A stretch of 64,000 bases of DNA, taken from Borrelia sp. RT5S (GTDB taxonomy: Bacteria > Spirochaetota > Spirochaetia > Borreliales > Borreliaceae). Under the pieces are notes generated by a model that saw only the letters and a program-made list of their open reading frames with translations, searched no databases and was not told the origin of the DNA. Position 1 is the stretch's first letter, and each line of letters begins with the position of its first letter. Below, piece by piece: positions 16,236-26,105 of this stretch. Made by a program: the position numbers and the translations under genes. The DNA lies in NCBI RefSeq assembly GCF_021165755.1, contig NZ_CP088936.1, positions 372,001-436,000 of the forward strand. The letters run 5' to 3'.

Positions 16236-17570
16236 CTATTTGGAACTCCCCCTATAATTTAGTATTTCAGTCCTGATATATGAATATAGCTCGTTAAGAG
16301 AAATCCTTACCTGAGTCATACGATCCCTCTCTCTTAAAGTAACCGTCCTATCCTCCATAGTATCGTAGTCTATTGTTACACAATAAGGCGTCCCAATCTC
16401 ATCTTGACGCCTGTATCTCTTGCCAATTGTGCCACTGTCGTCATAAAACATATAAAAATCATCACTAAGTTCCATAAATACTCTCCTAGCAAGATCATCA
16501 AGCCCATCTTTTTTCACAAGAGGAAGTATGGCAACCTTATAAGGGGCAAGTTTAGGGTGCAGTCTTAAAACTGTTCGCTTATCACCGCCCTCAAGCGCCT
16601 CATCCACATAAGCATCGCAAAGAGTCATTAAAATACTCCTTGTAAGTCCAAGAGACGTCTCAATAACATAAGGGATATATCTCTCCCCAGTTATTAAGTC
16701 GTGATACTCAAATAATTTAGGCTTCTCACAAAACCTAGCATGCTGTGCTAAATCATAATTGCCCCTATTATGAATTCCTTCAATCTCCTTAAAACCAAAC
16801 GGAAATTCGTACTCAATATCAACAGCTGCTTTAGCATAATGTGCAAGTTCGCCTGCTTCATGTTCTTTAAACCTAAGACTACTCGATTTTATTCCAAGAA
16901 TTTCCACAAAAAAATTCATCCTATTTTGCTTCCAATAATAGTACCAATCATCCATTTGCTCAGGATGTACAAAAAACTGCATTTCCATTTGCTCAAACTC
17001 ACAAGTTCTGAATATAAAATTTTTTGTTATTATTTCATTCCTAAACGCTTTACCGACTTGAGCTATACCGAAAGGAATCTTAAGCCTTGTAGAGTCCAAT
17101 ACATTTCTAAAATTAACAAAAATACCCTGAGCCGTCTCTGGTCTTAGATAAATTTCATTAGAGCCCTCTTTTGTAGCTCCAATATTAGTTTTAAACATTA
17201 AATTAAAATTTTTAGGTTCTGTAAAGGAACTCTCCTTGCTACAACTAGGACAATTCCCAGACAAATCAACAAGATCAGCCCTAAATCTGTTTTTGCAACT
17301 CCTGCAATCTACTAATGAATCTGAAAAACTGTCAACATGCCCCGAGGCAACCCAAACTTCAGGCCGCATAAAAATAGCAGTGTCTAGGCCCACCACATTC
17401 TCATGTAAGTAAACCATATTCTTCCACCATTCCTTCTGTATATTATTTTTAAGCTCAATACCCAAAGGGCCATAATCCCATGCTCCCGAAAGTCCTCCAT
17501 AAACTTCTGAAGACTGAAATACAAAACCCTTTCTCTTAGCAAGTGCGATAACATCTTCCATTCTTGTCAT
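16236..17570 (-). CDS. glyS: Glycyl-tRNA synthetase, homodimeric type
   Basis: A class II synthetase for glycine, of the alpha2 kind (one 444-residue chain), unlike the alpha2beta2 enzyme of E. coli. Four cysteines (89, 92, 107, 110) form a zinc-ribbon-like insertion. Motif 2 (FRNE) lies near 185 and motif 3 near 310, followed by an anticodon-binding domain from about 345. It sits between gltX (29 bp upstream) and tyrS (abutting). Confidence 0.96.
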   Translation of the reverse strand: MTRMEDVIALAKRKGFVFQSSEVYGGLSGAWDYGPLGIELKNNIQKEWWKNMVYLHENVVGLDTAIFMRPEVWVASGHVDSFSDSLVDCRSCKNRFRADLVDLSGNCPSCSKESSFTEPKNFNLMFKTNIGATKEGSNEIYLRPETAQGIFVNFRNVLDSTRLKIPFGIAQVGKAFRNEIITKNFIFRTCEFEQMEMQFFVHPEQMDDWYYYWKQNRMNFFVEILGIKSSSLRFKEHEAGELAHYAKAAVDIEYEFPFGFKEIEGIHNRGNYDLAQHARFCEKPKLFEYHDLITGERYIPYVIETSLGLTRSILMTLCDAYVDEALEGGDKRTVLRLHPKLAPYKVAILPLVKKDGLDDLARRVFMELSDDFYMFYDDSGTIGKRYRRQDEIGTPYCVTIDYDTMEDRTVTLRERDRMTQVRISLNELYSYIRTEILNYRGSSK

Positions 17571-17599
17571 ATCAATATCCTTAAAATGTATTATTTTTA

Positions 17600-19072
17600 T
17601 TACTCATGTCTTTTCAAAAATTCTTGCGCTAGGTTTATTCTATCAAAAACTTTGTCTTTCCCAAGTAGTTTTAAAGAATCAAAAAGGGGAGGTGATACCT
17701 TACTACCAAGCGCTGCAATTCTAATCGGAAGAAGAACTTCACCTACCTTCAGGTTATTATCCTTGGCAAAATTATTAAACACTTTTTCGTTCTCATCCGA
17801 TGACCTTGTTTGAAATCCTTCCAATATTGGCTTAATCTTGTCTAAAATCAAATAAATGTCGCCCGCTGTCTTCTTCTTGCCTAAAAACTCATCTAAGTTC
17901 CATGTTTTAATATCTTCGTAAAAAAATTTAAGCATATTTACAGCTTCACTAAGCTTTCTAATTCTTGTCTTTATAAGAGGTATTAAAAGTAATAATATTT
18001 CCTCATCTCTAGGCTCAACATCTTCCCTGATATAAGCTACTTTTTGCAATAAAGGAAGTAAAAGCCTAGCCAATTCCTCATCTTCTTTCTCTCTAATATA
18101 ATGGCTATTAAAAAAGTCTAGTTTATTATAATCAAAAATAGCAGGAGATTTATTTATCTTACTAAGACAGAACAGCTTTTGAAGTTCATCACTTGTAAAG
18201 AATTCTTTCTTATCATCATAAGACCATCCAAGTAGGGTAACATAATTAATAATGGCCTCTGGAAGATATCCATCCTCAATAAATTGTCTTAAAGCCGTAG
18301 CTCCATGCCTCTTACTCAATTTTTGTCCATCACTACCCATTACCATCGGAAGATGACAATAAATGGGAGGAGTCCATCCAAAAGCATTATAAAGAAGAAC
18401 ATGCAAAGGACCTGAAGATACCCACTCCTGAGCCCTTAAGACATGCGACACTTTCATCAAATGATCATCAACAACGTTTGCAAGATGATAGGTTGGAAGT
18501 CCATCAGACTTAAGAATAACAGGATCAGGGTTAATATCCTTATTCAACCATGTTACTTTGTCAAGTAAAATATCATTAAAACTAGTTTCCCCATCAAGAG
18601 GAACTTTAAATCTAACAACAGGTTTTATTTCTAAACTTAAAACATCTTGAATCTCACTCTCACTCAAATTTCTACAATGTCTATCATACCCTGTTGCCAT
18701 CTTGTTAACAGTCTGAATCTTCCTAATCCTTTCTAGCCTATCCGGTGTGCAATAACAGTAATAAGCATCCCCCGATTCAACCAATCTCCTAGCATACCCA
18801 TCATATATTGCCGTTCTCCTCGACTGAACATAAGGCTCGTAAGGCCCACCACAAGTGGGTCCCTCATCAAAATCAATACCAAGCCACTCTAAACTTCGAT
18901 AAAGATCATCCTCGGCTTCTTTAAAATATCTCGTCTGATCGGTATCCTCAATTCTGAGAAAAAATTTCCCACCACAAGACTTGGCAAAGAAATAATTAAA
19001 CAAAGCTGTTCTAATCCCTCCAATATGTTGCAAACCCGTTGGAGAAGGTGCATATCTAACCCTTACGTTCAA
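17600..19072 (-). CDS. gltX: Glutamyl-tRNA synthetase
   Basis: A class I synthetase with the HIGH-equivalent HIGG at 16-19 and the KMSKS-equivalent KLSKR at 251-255. The 490-residue length is usual. As I recall, Borrelia has no glutaminyl-tRNA synthetase and uses the GatCAB amidotransferase, so this enzyme probably also mis-charges tRNA-Gln (non-discriminating type). That part is inference from genus knowledge. It lies 14 bp after the preceding membrane-protein gene and heads the synthetase block. Confidence 0.96.
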   Translation of the reverse strand: MNVRVRYAPSPTGLQHIGGIRTALFNYFFAKSCGGKFFLRIEDTDQTRYFKEAEDDLYRSLEWLGIDFDEGPTCGGPYEPYVQSRRTAIYDGYARRLVESGDAYYCYCTPDRLERIRKIQTVNKMATGYDRHCRNLSESEIQDVLSLEIKPVVRFKVPLDGETSFNDILLDKVTWLNKDINPDPVILKSDGLPTYHLANVVDDHLMKVSHVLRAQEWVSSGPLHVLLYNAFGWTPPIYCHLPMVMGSDGQKLSKRHGATALRQFIEDGYLPEAIINYVTLLGWSYDDKKEFFTSDELQKLFCLSKINKSPAIFDYNKLDFFNSHYIREKEDEELARLLLPLLQKVAYIREDVEPRDEEILLLLIPLIKTRIRKLSEAVNMLKFFYEDIKTWNLDEFLGKKKTAGDIYLILDKIKPILEGFQTRSSDENEKVFNNFAKDNNLKVGEVLLPIRIAALGSKVSPPLFDSLKLLGKDKVFDRINLAQEFLKRHE

Positions 19073-19086
19073 AATCTTATCCTCTC

Positions 19087-19863
19087 TTAATAAAAAATAT
19101 CCTTCTTTGAGCTATCATAAATATAATAAAAAACCACGAAAAATAAATTTGAACCCAGAAGCTTGGCATGTTTAGTGTTTAATTTGTCTTTGTATTTAAA
19201 ATATTTGTCCCTAATCTCAAGTTTACTGGATTCGATCAAACAGGGTTCCACATTAGACCTCTTTAAAACGTAATAATAATAAATTGTAAAAATTGGTTCT
19301 CTTAAACAATACCTCCTTAAAAGATCTAATGCCTTACTTAATTTTTCATATTCTTCAAAAGAAATCATACTAAGGGCAACGCAATACTCTACCCACCTAT
19401 CCCTGCTACCTGCATACTTTAAAATTAAACTAGATGCCTTCTCTTTCTCCCTAAAACTGATGAGCACAGAATAAAGTTCCACTATCGTTTTATTACTAAT
19501 CTTGCTATCTTTCAAATAAAAATAAATCTCATCAAGACTTTTTTTATCTTGTTTTATTAAAATCATTTTTAAACAAAGAGAAATATCAAATACACTTCTA
19601 AGTCTCTTCCGAATTATTTTAAGCTTTAAAAAAGTATAAGTATTCTCTACTCCGTTGAATACAAAATATAACCTTGAATAAAGAAACTTGGAATAAAAAA
19701 TATTAAAGATAAGCATAAATAAAACAAACCCTAAAATAACATGAGAATGGAAAAGCATAAAATCTAGCACACTCAAATATTTTAAGATTTCTAGAAAAAA
19801 AATCAAATATACAAAAAACCCAGCAAACATAACATTAAAAATTAAAAGTATTCTATCTACCAT
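19087..19863 (-). CDS. Two-helix membrane protein with helical soluble domain (BB0373-like)
   Basis: A membrane-anchored protein with two hydrophobic helices in its first 65 residues and a helical, charged C-terminal part of about 190 residues in which repeated helix pairs suggest a TPR-like solenoid. I recognise no family. I place the start at the ATG at 19863 (258 aa) because AAAGAG lies six bases before it. The frame is open to an ATG at 19914, but that codon sits 1 bp from a TATAAT box (19915-19920, minus strand) and would lie upstream of transcription initiation. It probably leads the gltX transcript. Confidence 0.7.
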   Translation of the reverse strand: MVDRILLIFNVMFAGFFVYLIFFLEILKYLSVLDFMLFHSHVILGFVLFMLIFNIFYSKFLYSRLYFVFNGVENTYTFLKLKIIRKRLRSVFDISLCLKMILIKQDKKSLDEIYFYLKDSKISNKTIVELYSVLISFREKEKASSLILKYAGSRDRWVEYCVALSMISFEEYEKLSKALDLLRRYCLREPIFTIYYYYVLKRSNVEPCLIESSKLEIRDKYFKYKDKLNTKHAKLLGSNLFFVVFYYIYDSSKKDIFY

Positions 19864-19914
19864 TAACATCTCTTTAAAACCCAATTTAATTACACGATCG
19901 AAATATATAGTCAT

Positions 19915-19920
19915 ATTATA
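19915..19920 (-). promoter_or_regulatory. TATAAT -10 box for the gltX-side operon
   Basis: TATAAT on the minus strand in the divergent gap between the BB0373-like gene and pdeB. The -35 at 17 bp is weak (TATCAA). Confidence 0.4.
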
Positions 19921-19992
19921 CTAAACATAATGGACAATTGATAAATAATGTGTTATATATGTTTATTAATAAGTTTAAATTTAAGAGGAAAA

Positions 19993-21132
19993 ATGGGTAG
20001 CCTTGATGGGTTGGCGAAAGACATAAAGTCTTTTTCTTATGTAATAGACAAAGACTTTTTGGTGTGGCCTGAGAATTCTCTTGTAAAGCCTAAGAATGTT
20101 GAACTGGTTGAGAGATGGGGATTGAAGGAAGAACTTCACACGAAAAACAACTTCTTTGATGAGTCACTAATGAATAAAGTGAGCATTTTGGTGCATGCGG
20201 AGTGTGATAGGGAATCTATTTCAAACTATCACATGTTAGTAAGCAATTTGGAAGAAGTATATGAGACTTGTAAAAAGAACAAGAAGATTTATTATCAAGA
20301 CATCCTACCAACTGCTAAAAAGGTAATAGAATTTTATAAAAAAAATCAAAAAACGTTCATGAAATACATAAAAATACCTAACTTCTTGTCCGATTACCAT
20401 ATTGTACATTCAGTAAACACTGCCATACTAACAGTCGCGCTTGGAAATGAGATGAATTTAAATAATCACAAGACAGTTGAATTATGCACGGTGGCTCTTC
20501 TTCACAAGATAGGCTTTCTATTTATCCCCTCAAAGATAAGCGAAAAGCAAGAAAAATTAAGTGATGAAGAATTTGAGATGATTCAAAAATATCCCATACT
20601 TAGTTGCAAAATTATATCCGCAACTGATTTTTCACATTCTATATGTTCAACGTTACTGTGTCATAAGGAAAATTTAGATGGCTCAGGTTACCCTAAAAAA
20701 CTTAAAAGTGAGAATATTAGCATTGAGTCAAACATAATTGGAGCTGCTAGTGCTTATAGTGCAATTATTTTAGATAAAACGTATAAGAAATCCTTAAACT
20801 CTGGTGCATCTCTTATAGAGATAATACAGGACGCCGATAAAAAATTTGACAAAAGGGTTTTAAAACTAATCATTAAGGTGCTCTCTCAATGCCCGCTGGA
20901 TTTTATTGTGGAACTCCAAGATAAATCGATTGCGAAGATAATAAAAGTCAATGAAGAGAACCTTAATTATCCATACATACAGTACATAATCAAAGACGAC
21001 AAAGTTGTGCCTCCCAATGAAAGCCAAGATTACATCAAGTCAATACCCAAAACGGCAACAGGAATTAAAAAAATACTCGGACAAAGCGAGATAGAATTTC
21101 TTTTAAAAAAATACTCTTTAAAAGAAATATAA
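19993..21132 (+). CDS. pdeB: HD-GYP domain protein PdeB with altered metal ligands
   Basis: This is the homologue of Borrelia PdeB (BB0374), described as the HD-GYP cyclic di-GMP phosphodiesterase. The start is the ATG at 19993 (379 aa) with AGAGG upstream; the frame is open 15 codons further up without a ribosome site. The HD-GYP core spans about 130-330. The GYP motif DGSGYP is intact at 229-234. Several metal-ligand positions are not standard: the HD pair reads HK (His171-Lys172), the usual HP motif reads YP (Tyr200), and HHE reads HKE (His224-Lys225-Glu226). Either catalysis differs from characterised enzymes or the domain is regulatory. It leads the pfs-metK-luxS operon. Confidence 0.88.
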   Translation: MGSLDGLAKDIKSFSYVIDKDFLVWPENSLVKPKNVELVERWGLKEELHTKNNFFDESLMNKVSILVHAECDRESISNYHMLVSNLEEVYETCKKNKKIYYQDILPTAKKVIEFYKKNQKTFMKYIKIPNFLSDYHIVHSVNTAILTVALGNEMNLNNHKTVELCTVALLHKIGFLFIPSKISEKQEKLSDEEFEMIQKYPILSCKIISATDFSHSICSTLLCHKENLDGSGYPKKLKSENISIESNIIGAASAYSAIILDKTYKKSLNSGASLIEIIQDADKKFDKRVLKLIIKVLSQCPLDFIVELQDKSIAKIIKVNEENLNYPYIQYIIKDDKVVPPNESQDYIKSIPKTATGIKKILGQSEIEFLLKKYSLKEI

Positions 21133-21143
21133 AAGGAGAAAGT

Positions 21144-21878
21144 ATGGTTTTAATCATATCTGCAATGGATGAAGAAGCAGAAGAAGTAAATACGATAATT
21201 GAGGATAGACAGGAATTTACATTGGACGACTATCTGGGGAAGAAAAAAATTTATAAGGGAAAGATTTCGGGACATGAGGTAATCTCTTTAACCACTGGTA
21301 TTGGTAAGGTGAATGCTGCCGCTTGGGTTAGTTATGTTATATCAAAATACAAAATCAGTCACATAATCAACTCAGGAACCGCTGGTGGGATAAGAGAGGA
21401 CTCTAATCTGAAGATTAAAGACATAATAGTATCGTCGGAGATAGCATTTCATGATTTTGATTTGACTAAGTTTGGGCATAAAGTAGGACAAGTGCCTGGC
21501 TTGCCTCAAAAATTCAAAGCGGACGACGGACTGCTTAAAAAATCAGTTAAGGTTATAGAGGATAAAATCAAGGATGTTAGTGCTCACATTGGTTTAATAC
21601 TTACAGGAGACCAATTTATTGGAAACAAAAATCAGCTAGATGCGATTAAGAACAACTTTCCAGATGCTTTAGCTGTAGAAATGGAAGGAGCTGCTATCGC
21701 ACAAGTTGCACATACATTTGGTATACCCTTCATCATTACTCGTTCTATATCTGACTTACCAAACACCAAAGATAATCACATAGATTTCGATAAATTTCTA
21801 AAAATCGCATCTATAAATGCGGCTAGAATGGTCAAGGAACTTGTTGGACTCATAGAAAAGGATCAACATGATAAATAA
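21144..21878 (+). CDS. pfs: 5'-methylthioadenosine/S-adenosylhomocysteine nucleosidase Pfs
   Basis: It cleaves adenine from S-adenosylhomocysteine and methylthioadenosine, feeding S-ribosylhomocysteine to LuxS. The 244-residue sequence shows the family's [12 protein letters not shown] segment near 175 and the RSISDLPN motif with the catalytic aspartate near 200. AAAGGAG precedes the ATG. It starts 11 bp after pdeB and overlaps metK by 11 bp. Borrelia has further Pfs paralogues, including an exported one; this copy has no signal peptide and is cytosolic. Confidence 0.95.
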   Translation: MVLIISAMDEEAEEVNTIIEDRQEFTLDDYLGKKKIYKGKISGHEVISLTTGIGKVNAAAWVSYVISKYKISHIINSGTAGGIREDSNLKIKDIIVSSEIAFHDFDLTKFGHKVGQVPGLPQKFKADDGLLKKSVKVIEDKIKDVSAHIGLILTGDQFIGNKNQLDAIKNNFPDALAVEMEGAAIAQVAHTFGIPFIITRSISDLPNTKDNHIDFDKFLKIASINAARMVKELVGLIEKDQHDK

Positions 21879-23031
21879 GATATCAACTTCTGAGGCTGTA
21901 TCTGAAGGGCATCCTGACAAGATTGCAGACCAGATCTCTGATGCAATCCTTGATGAGATGCTAAAAAAAGACAAAATGGCCAAAGTTGCATGTGAGACAC
22001 TAATTTCACAAAATTTAGTTGTCATAGCAGGAGAAATAAACAGCACAGCAAGGAAAGACGTAGACATAAAAGAAGTTGCTAGACACATAATAAAAAATAT
22101 TGGATATACAAACATAGAATATGGCCTTGACTATAGATCTGTTACAATAGTCGACGCTATTGGATATCAATCGATAGATATTTCAAATGCAGTTGACAGG
22201 AAAGACATAGAGGCCACTGGGGCGGGGGATCAGGGAATAATATTTGGTTATGCTTGCAATGAAACTGAAAATTTCTTACCGATAGCATACGAACTATCTA
22301 ACTTAATTTTACAAAAAGCTAGCAAGCTTAGGAAAACAGGGGTAATTAAGTGGCTGCGCCCTGATGCTAAGTCACAAGTCACCATTGAATACAATTCCGA
22401 TAAACATCCTACTCGAATAAGTAACATTGTTGTTTCTCATCAACACGACCCCGATATTTCTCAAGACGTCATACGCCAGACACTAATTAAAGAGATTATA
22501 GAACCCACGCTTCAAAGTAAATCAATGTTTGATCCTAACATTAAATACTACATTAATCCTTCAGGAAATTTCGTCATTGGCGGGCCAACTGGAGATACGG
22601 GTCTTACGGGAAGAAAGATTATCGCTGACAGCTACGGTGGCTTTGCAAGGCATGGAGGGGGGGCTTATAGTGGGAAAGATGCAACTAAAGTTGACCGTTC
22701 GGCTGCTTACATGGCAAGATATATTGCTAAGAACATGGTAGCGGCAGGTATTTCTAGGGAATTTGAAATACAACTTGCTTATGCTATTGGAATTGCTAAC
22801 CCAGTGTCTATTAAAATAACTGCAGGAATAAATGATGACACATATGAAAATAGGATATTAAACTTTATCATAAATAATTTTGATCTAACTCCAGATGGTA
22901 TAATTAAGAAGTTAAGATTAAGAGAGCCCATCTACTCTAAAACATCCACATACGGGCACTTCGGGAAAAATGAACTAGAATGGGAAAGACTAGACTTTGT
23001 AGATAAAATCAAGGAGGAATTTCAAATATGA
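21868..23031 (+). CDS. metK: S-adenosylmethionine synthetase
   Basis: It makes S-adenosylmethionine from ATP and methionine. The signature [12 protein letters not shown] lies near residue 117 and the glycine-rich GGGAYSGKD loop near 263; the 387-residue length is typical. The reading frame overlaps pfs by 11 bp and luxS by 4 bp (ATGA), so the three genes are translationally coupled and supply and recycle the methyl donor together. Confidence 0.97.
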   Translation: MINKISTSEAVSEGHPDKIADQISDAILDEMLKKDKMAKVACETLISQNLVVIAGEINSTARKDVDIKEVARHIIKNIGYTNIEYGLDYRSVTIVDAIGYQSIDISNAVDRKDIEATGAGDQGIIFGYACNETENFLPIAYELSNLILQKASKLRKTGVIKWLRPDAKSQVTIEYNSDKHPTRISNIVVSHQHDPDISQDVIRQTLIKEIIEPTLQSKSMFDPNIKYYINPSGNFVIGGPTGDTGLTGRKIIADSYGGFARHGGGAYSGKDATKVDRSAAYMARYIAKNMVAAGISREFEIQLAYAIGIANPVSIKITAGINDDTYENRILNFIINNFDLTPDGIIKKLRLREPIYSKTSTYGHFGKNELEWERLDFVDKIKEEFQI

Positions 23032-23510
23032 ATAAAATATCAAGCTTTACGATTGATCACACAAGATTGAATCCCGGTATATATATATCAAGGAAAGATG
23101 TTTTTGAAAATGTAACATTTACTACCGTAGATATTAGAATGAAGGCTCCTAATAGAGAACCTGCAATAAACAATGCAGAAATGCACACAATTGAGCACAT
23201 AGGCGCCTTATTAATCAGGAATCATCAAGAATGGGGAATGAAAACATTATACTTTGGACCAATGGGTTGTAGGACTGGATTTTATTTAATACTTTTGGGA
23301 GACCACGAAAGCAGGAATCTTGTCAATTTAATATCTTGGCTTTTCACTGAGATAGTCAATTTCAAAGGAAGCCTAGCAGATGCAGGCGCAACTGAAAGGG
23401 AGTGCGGAAATTATCAAGATCACAACCTGAACATGGCAAAACACGAGTCTAGTCAATATTTAAAAATAATAACAAATGCTACAGACGAAAACCTAACCTA
23501 TCCTTCCTAA
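23028..23510 (+). CDS. luxS: S-ribosylhomocysteine lyase LuxS
   Basis: LuxS splits S-ribosylhomocysteine into homocysteine and DPD, the precursor of AI-2. The metal ligands are in place: His53 and His57 in HTIEH and Cys126 in the RECGN segment; the catalytic Cys84-equivalent is Cys81 in CRTGFY. The 160-residue length is normal. It overlaps metK by 4 bp and ends the operon. In Borrelia the pathway serves mainly to remove toxic SAH, with AI-2 signalling debated. Confidence 0.97.
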   Translation: MNKISSFTIDHTRLNPGIYISRKDVFENVTFTTVDIRMKAPNREPAINNAEMHTIEHIGALLIRNHQEWGMKTLYFGPMGCRTGFYLILLGDHESRNLVNLISWLFTEIVNFKGSLADAGATERECGNYQDHNLNMAKHESSQYLKIITNATDENLTYPS

Positions 23511-23539
23511 TCTCATCTAAACAACTGAAACGTGGTGAA

Positions 23540-24199
23540 TCAAAAATCCAGAGCACGAATGGACCCTATGTTATCTTGGTAAATAAGTCCTACAGATACT
23601 CTATGCATCTGATTAAACAGCAAAGATTTATTATGAAAGATTGGTGAAATTACATATTCTAGGAAAATAAATCCCAAATTGACTCTTGTACCAACATCAA
23701 GTCCTACAATGAAGGGATTACTGCTTTCTACGTAATCTATATAACCGTAAGAATAACTCCTGAAATCCAAATAGCCCACCTTAAGTCCCGAAAACGCAGT
23801 CAAACTAAATATAGCCATGTTGGGAACAAAAAAATAATTAATATATGCTCTAATTGATACTGAAATATCACGAAGCTCAAAATTATCAGGAGATTTTATT
23901 AACTCTTTTATATCCTGCACTCCTGTTAACATATGCACAGCTTCCCTAGTATAGGATGTATAAACTGACAGAAATCTTGCATCTGCAGTAACTTCTCCTC
24001 CAAAAGCTAAACTATCTGACGCAACAATCCCAAAACCACTAATGATCTGATATTTAAGTCTTTCATAAAAATACAAATCTGGAGAAAAATTATCAACACC
24101 CGCCCCAACTCCACCGTAAACATTAGTATCTCCTGAGGAGAAAGCATAAAGCTTAAACACACTCATCACAAAAACTAATACACAAAAAAACTTGCACAT
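23540..24199 (-). CDS. Exported beta-barrel-like protein (BB0378 region)
   Basis: A 219-residue protein with a signal peptide ending near YAFS. The rest alternates polar and hydrophobic residues with many Tyr, Phe and Gly, like the strands of a small outer-membrane barrel, though it ends in Phe after Asp rather than in a long hydrophobic C-terminal strand. I start it at the ATG at 24199, with AGAGG nine bases upstream; the TTG three codons earlier overlaps that ribosome site. It converges on luxS. Function unknown. Confidence 0.7.
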   Translation of the reverse strand: MCKFFCVLVFVMSVFKLYAFSSGDTNVYGGVGAGVDNFSPDLYFYERLKYQIISGFGIVASDSLAFGGEVTADARFLSVYTSYTREAVHMLTGVQDIKELIKSPDNFELRDISVSIRAYINYFFVPNMAIFSLTAFSGLKVGYLDFRSYSYGYIDYVESSNPFIVGLDVGTRVNLGFIFLEYVISPIFHNKSLLFNQMHRVSVGLIYQDNIGSIRALDF

Positions 24200-24229
24200 A
24201 TGGATCAACCTCTTTTAAACCAATAAAAA

Positions 24230-24649
24230 CTAAATATTTTGACCTATCCTTTTGGATAAATCCAAAAATTCATCTTCTACTAGATTAATGTTAGAGCCCC
24301 TTATGAAACCGAAATTATCCCCCTGAAATCTTGGAACTACATGAAAATGAGTATGAAAAATAATTTGCCCTGCTTCAACACCAATTGCAGTATAAATGTT
24401 TATCCCACCACAAGTACGTGAGTTCAACTTTTTCAAAGAAAGTGCTATTCTTTTACATACTTCCATCACCTTGCCATTAATCGCATCATCCATAACCAAA
24501 GCATCAGTGCTATGCTGTTTGGGAACAACAAGCGTATGCCCAACATTTAAAGGATGAATATCAAGAAAAGCAAGCACTAAATCATCCTCATAAACCTTAT
24601 AAGAAGGAAGCTCACCTCTTATTATCTTGCAAAAAACACAACCGCTCAA
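24230..24649 (-). CDS. HIT-family nucleotide hydrolase
   Basis: A histidine-triad protein of 139 residues, the class that hydrolyses nucleoside phosphoramidates and similar AMP conjugates. The triad motif HTHFHVV holds His99, His101 and His103. An N-terminal CxxC pair (Cys4, Cys7) may bind zinc with a later histidine, as in some HINT proteins. It lies between mgtE (40 bp upstream) and the barrel-like gene on the same strand. The original genome annotation called this family protein kinase C inhibitor, a misnomer. Confidence 0.94.
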   Translation of the reverse strand: MSGCVFCKIIRGELPSYKVYEDDLVLAFLDIHPLNVGHTLVVPKQHSTDALVMDDAINGKVMEVCKRIALSLKKLNSRTCGGINIYTAIGVEAGQIIFHTHFHVVPRFQGDNFGFIRGSNINLVEDEFLDLSKRIGQNI

Positions 24650-24689
24650 AAATCCTCCAACTTAACCACAACCAATATTGATTTTATCC

Positions 24690-26051
24690 TCAAAAGTAAT
24701 TATACAGCACCAATCTAGCTATGTTAAAATAAGCAATCAAGGTAATAACATCAGCAATAGTCGTAATTAAAGGACCAGCCATCAAGGCTGGGTCAATTCT
24801 TAAAATCTTAGCAAAAATAGGTAAAAGACCTCCCAACACTTTCGCCACCATTAAACCTATCATCAAACATGAAGAGACAACGAAAGCTATTCTAAACCTC
24901 TCATCATTCTCAGGTATTACAAAAAATACAACCCTTAAAAAGTTGATACCAGCAAGGATTAACCCAACTAATATGCTAACACACACTTCTTTAAATAATA
25001 CACGAAAAAAATCCTTGACTTTAAGCGTTCCAAGGGCAAGCTCGCGAATAATTAACGCAGAAGCTTGAGAACCCGCATTTCCTGATGTATCCATCAAAAG
25101 TGGAATAAAACTGGTCAAGATTACCAAGGACAAAATCAAATTCTGATAACTTGTAATTATGGTAGCTGTTAAAGTAGAAGATATCATAAGAATCAAGAGC
25201 CAGATTATTCTATTTTTTGTCATGTCAAAAATAGAAGTATCAAGATAAGATTCACCTAAAGGAGTAACTGCGGCCATTATATGAAAATCTTCGGTATTTA
25301 AACTCTGTACAACCTCAAGAATATCGTCAATAACAATAATTCCTATCATTCTTCCTTCATTATCAACAACAGGAACACTCAAGATATCATGATTCTGAAA
25401 AAGAAGAGCAACATCTTCCTTCCCATCACTGACCTTCACAATATAAAATCCACTCGTTCTCATGATTGAAGAAATGACAACGTCATCCCTGGATAACATT
25501 AAATCTTCAATCTTGACAACTCCTCTTAATCTCTTCTCTTCATCTGTAATATAGTAAGTGTAAACATCTTCCTTAGTCTTTGCCACCTTTCTAATGTAGT
25601 CAAGAGCTTCTCCAACAGAAAAATAATCTTTAAGCTCAATGTATTCTATCTTTACAATTGAACCAGCGGAATCATCACTGTAAGACAAAAATTTATTAAT
25701 AATCTCTCTATTTTCCTCAGTAGAACTTGCTAAAAATCTCTGTACAACATTTGCTGGCACTTCTTCCAAAAGATCAATAACATCGTCAAGGTTTAACTCA
25801 TCTATCATTTCACTTATTTCTTTGTTAGTAAAAGAATTAGCCAATTTATTTTTTGTGACTTGGTCAAAATTAGAAAAAGCCTCAACAGCAACTTTCTTGG
25901 GCAGAAACCTATAAAGTAAAATCAAATCAGATCCATTAAGTCTCCTCATCATTTCACTAATATCAAAAGCATCATACTTTAAAAGCTCTTCTTTTATTTC
26001 AGAGTATCTTTTCTCCTCAAGTAAGGTCTTTAAAAATACAACATCCATCAT
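24690..26051 (-). CDS. mgtE: Magnesium transporter MgtE
   Basis: A Mg2+ channel-type importer. The layout is standard: an acidic MgtE_N superhelical domain (about 1-130), a CBS pair (about 135-255) that senses cytosolic Mg2+, a connecting helix, and five membrane helices (about 280-450) including the pore segment DTSGNAGSQAS near 318. The 453-residue length is usual. It stands 54 bp after the glycosidase gene and 40 bp before the HIT gene. Confidence 0.95.
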   Translation of the reverse strand: MMDVVFLKTLLEEKRYSEIKEELLKYDAFDISEMMRRLNGSDLILLYRFLPKKVAVEAFSNFDQVTKNKLANSFTNKEISEMIDELNLDDVIDLLEEVPANVVQRFLASSTEENREIINKFLSYSDDSAGSIVKIEYIELKDYFSVGEALDYIRKVAKTKEDVYTYYITDEEKRLRGVVKIEDLMLSRDDVVISSIMRTSGFYIVKVSDGKEDVALLFQNHDILSVPVVDNEGRMIGIIVIDDILEVVQSLNTEDFHIMAAVTPLGESYLDTSIFDMTKNRIIWLLILMISSTLTATIITSYQNLILSLVILTSFIPLLMDTSGNAGSQASALIIRELALGTLKVKDFFRVLFKEVCVSILVGLILAGINFLRVVFFVIPENDERFRIAFVVSSCLMIGLMVAKVLGGLLPIFAKILRIDPALMAGPLITTIADVITLIAYFNIARLVLYNYF

Positions 26052-26105
26052 ATCAATGCCCCCAAGATCTTATCCCTCAATAAAATATAAAAACAAACCG
26101 ATCAA

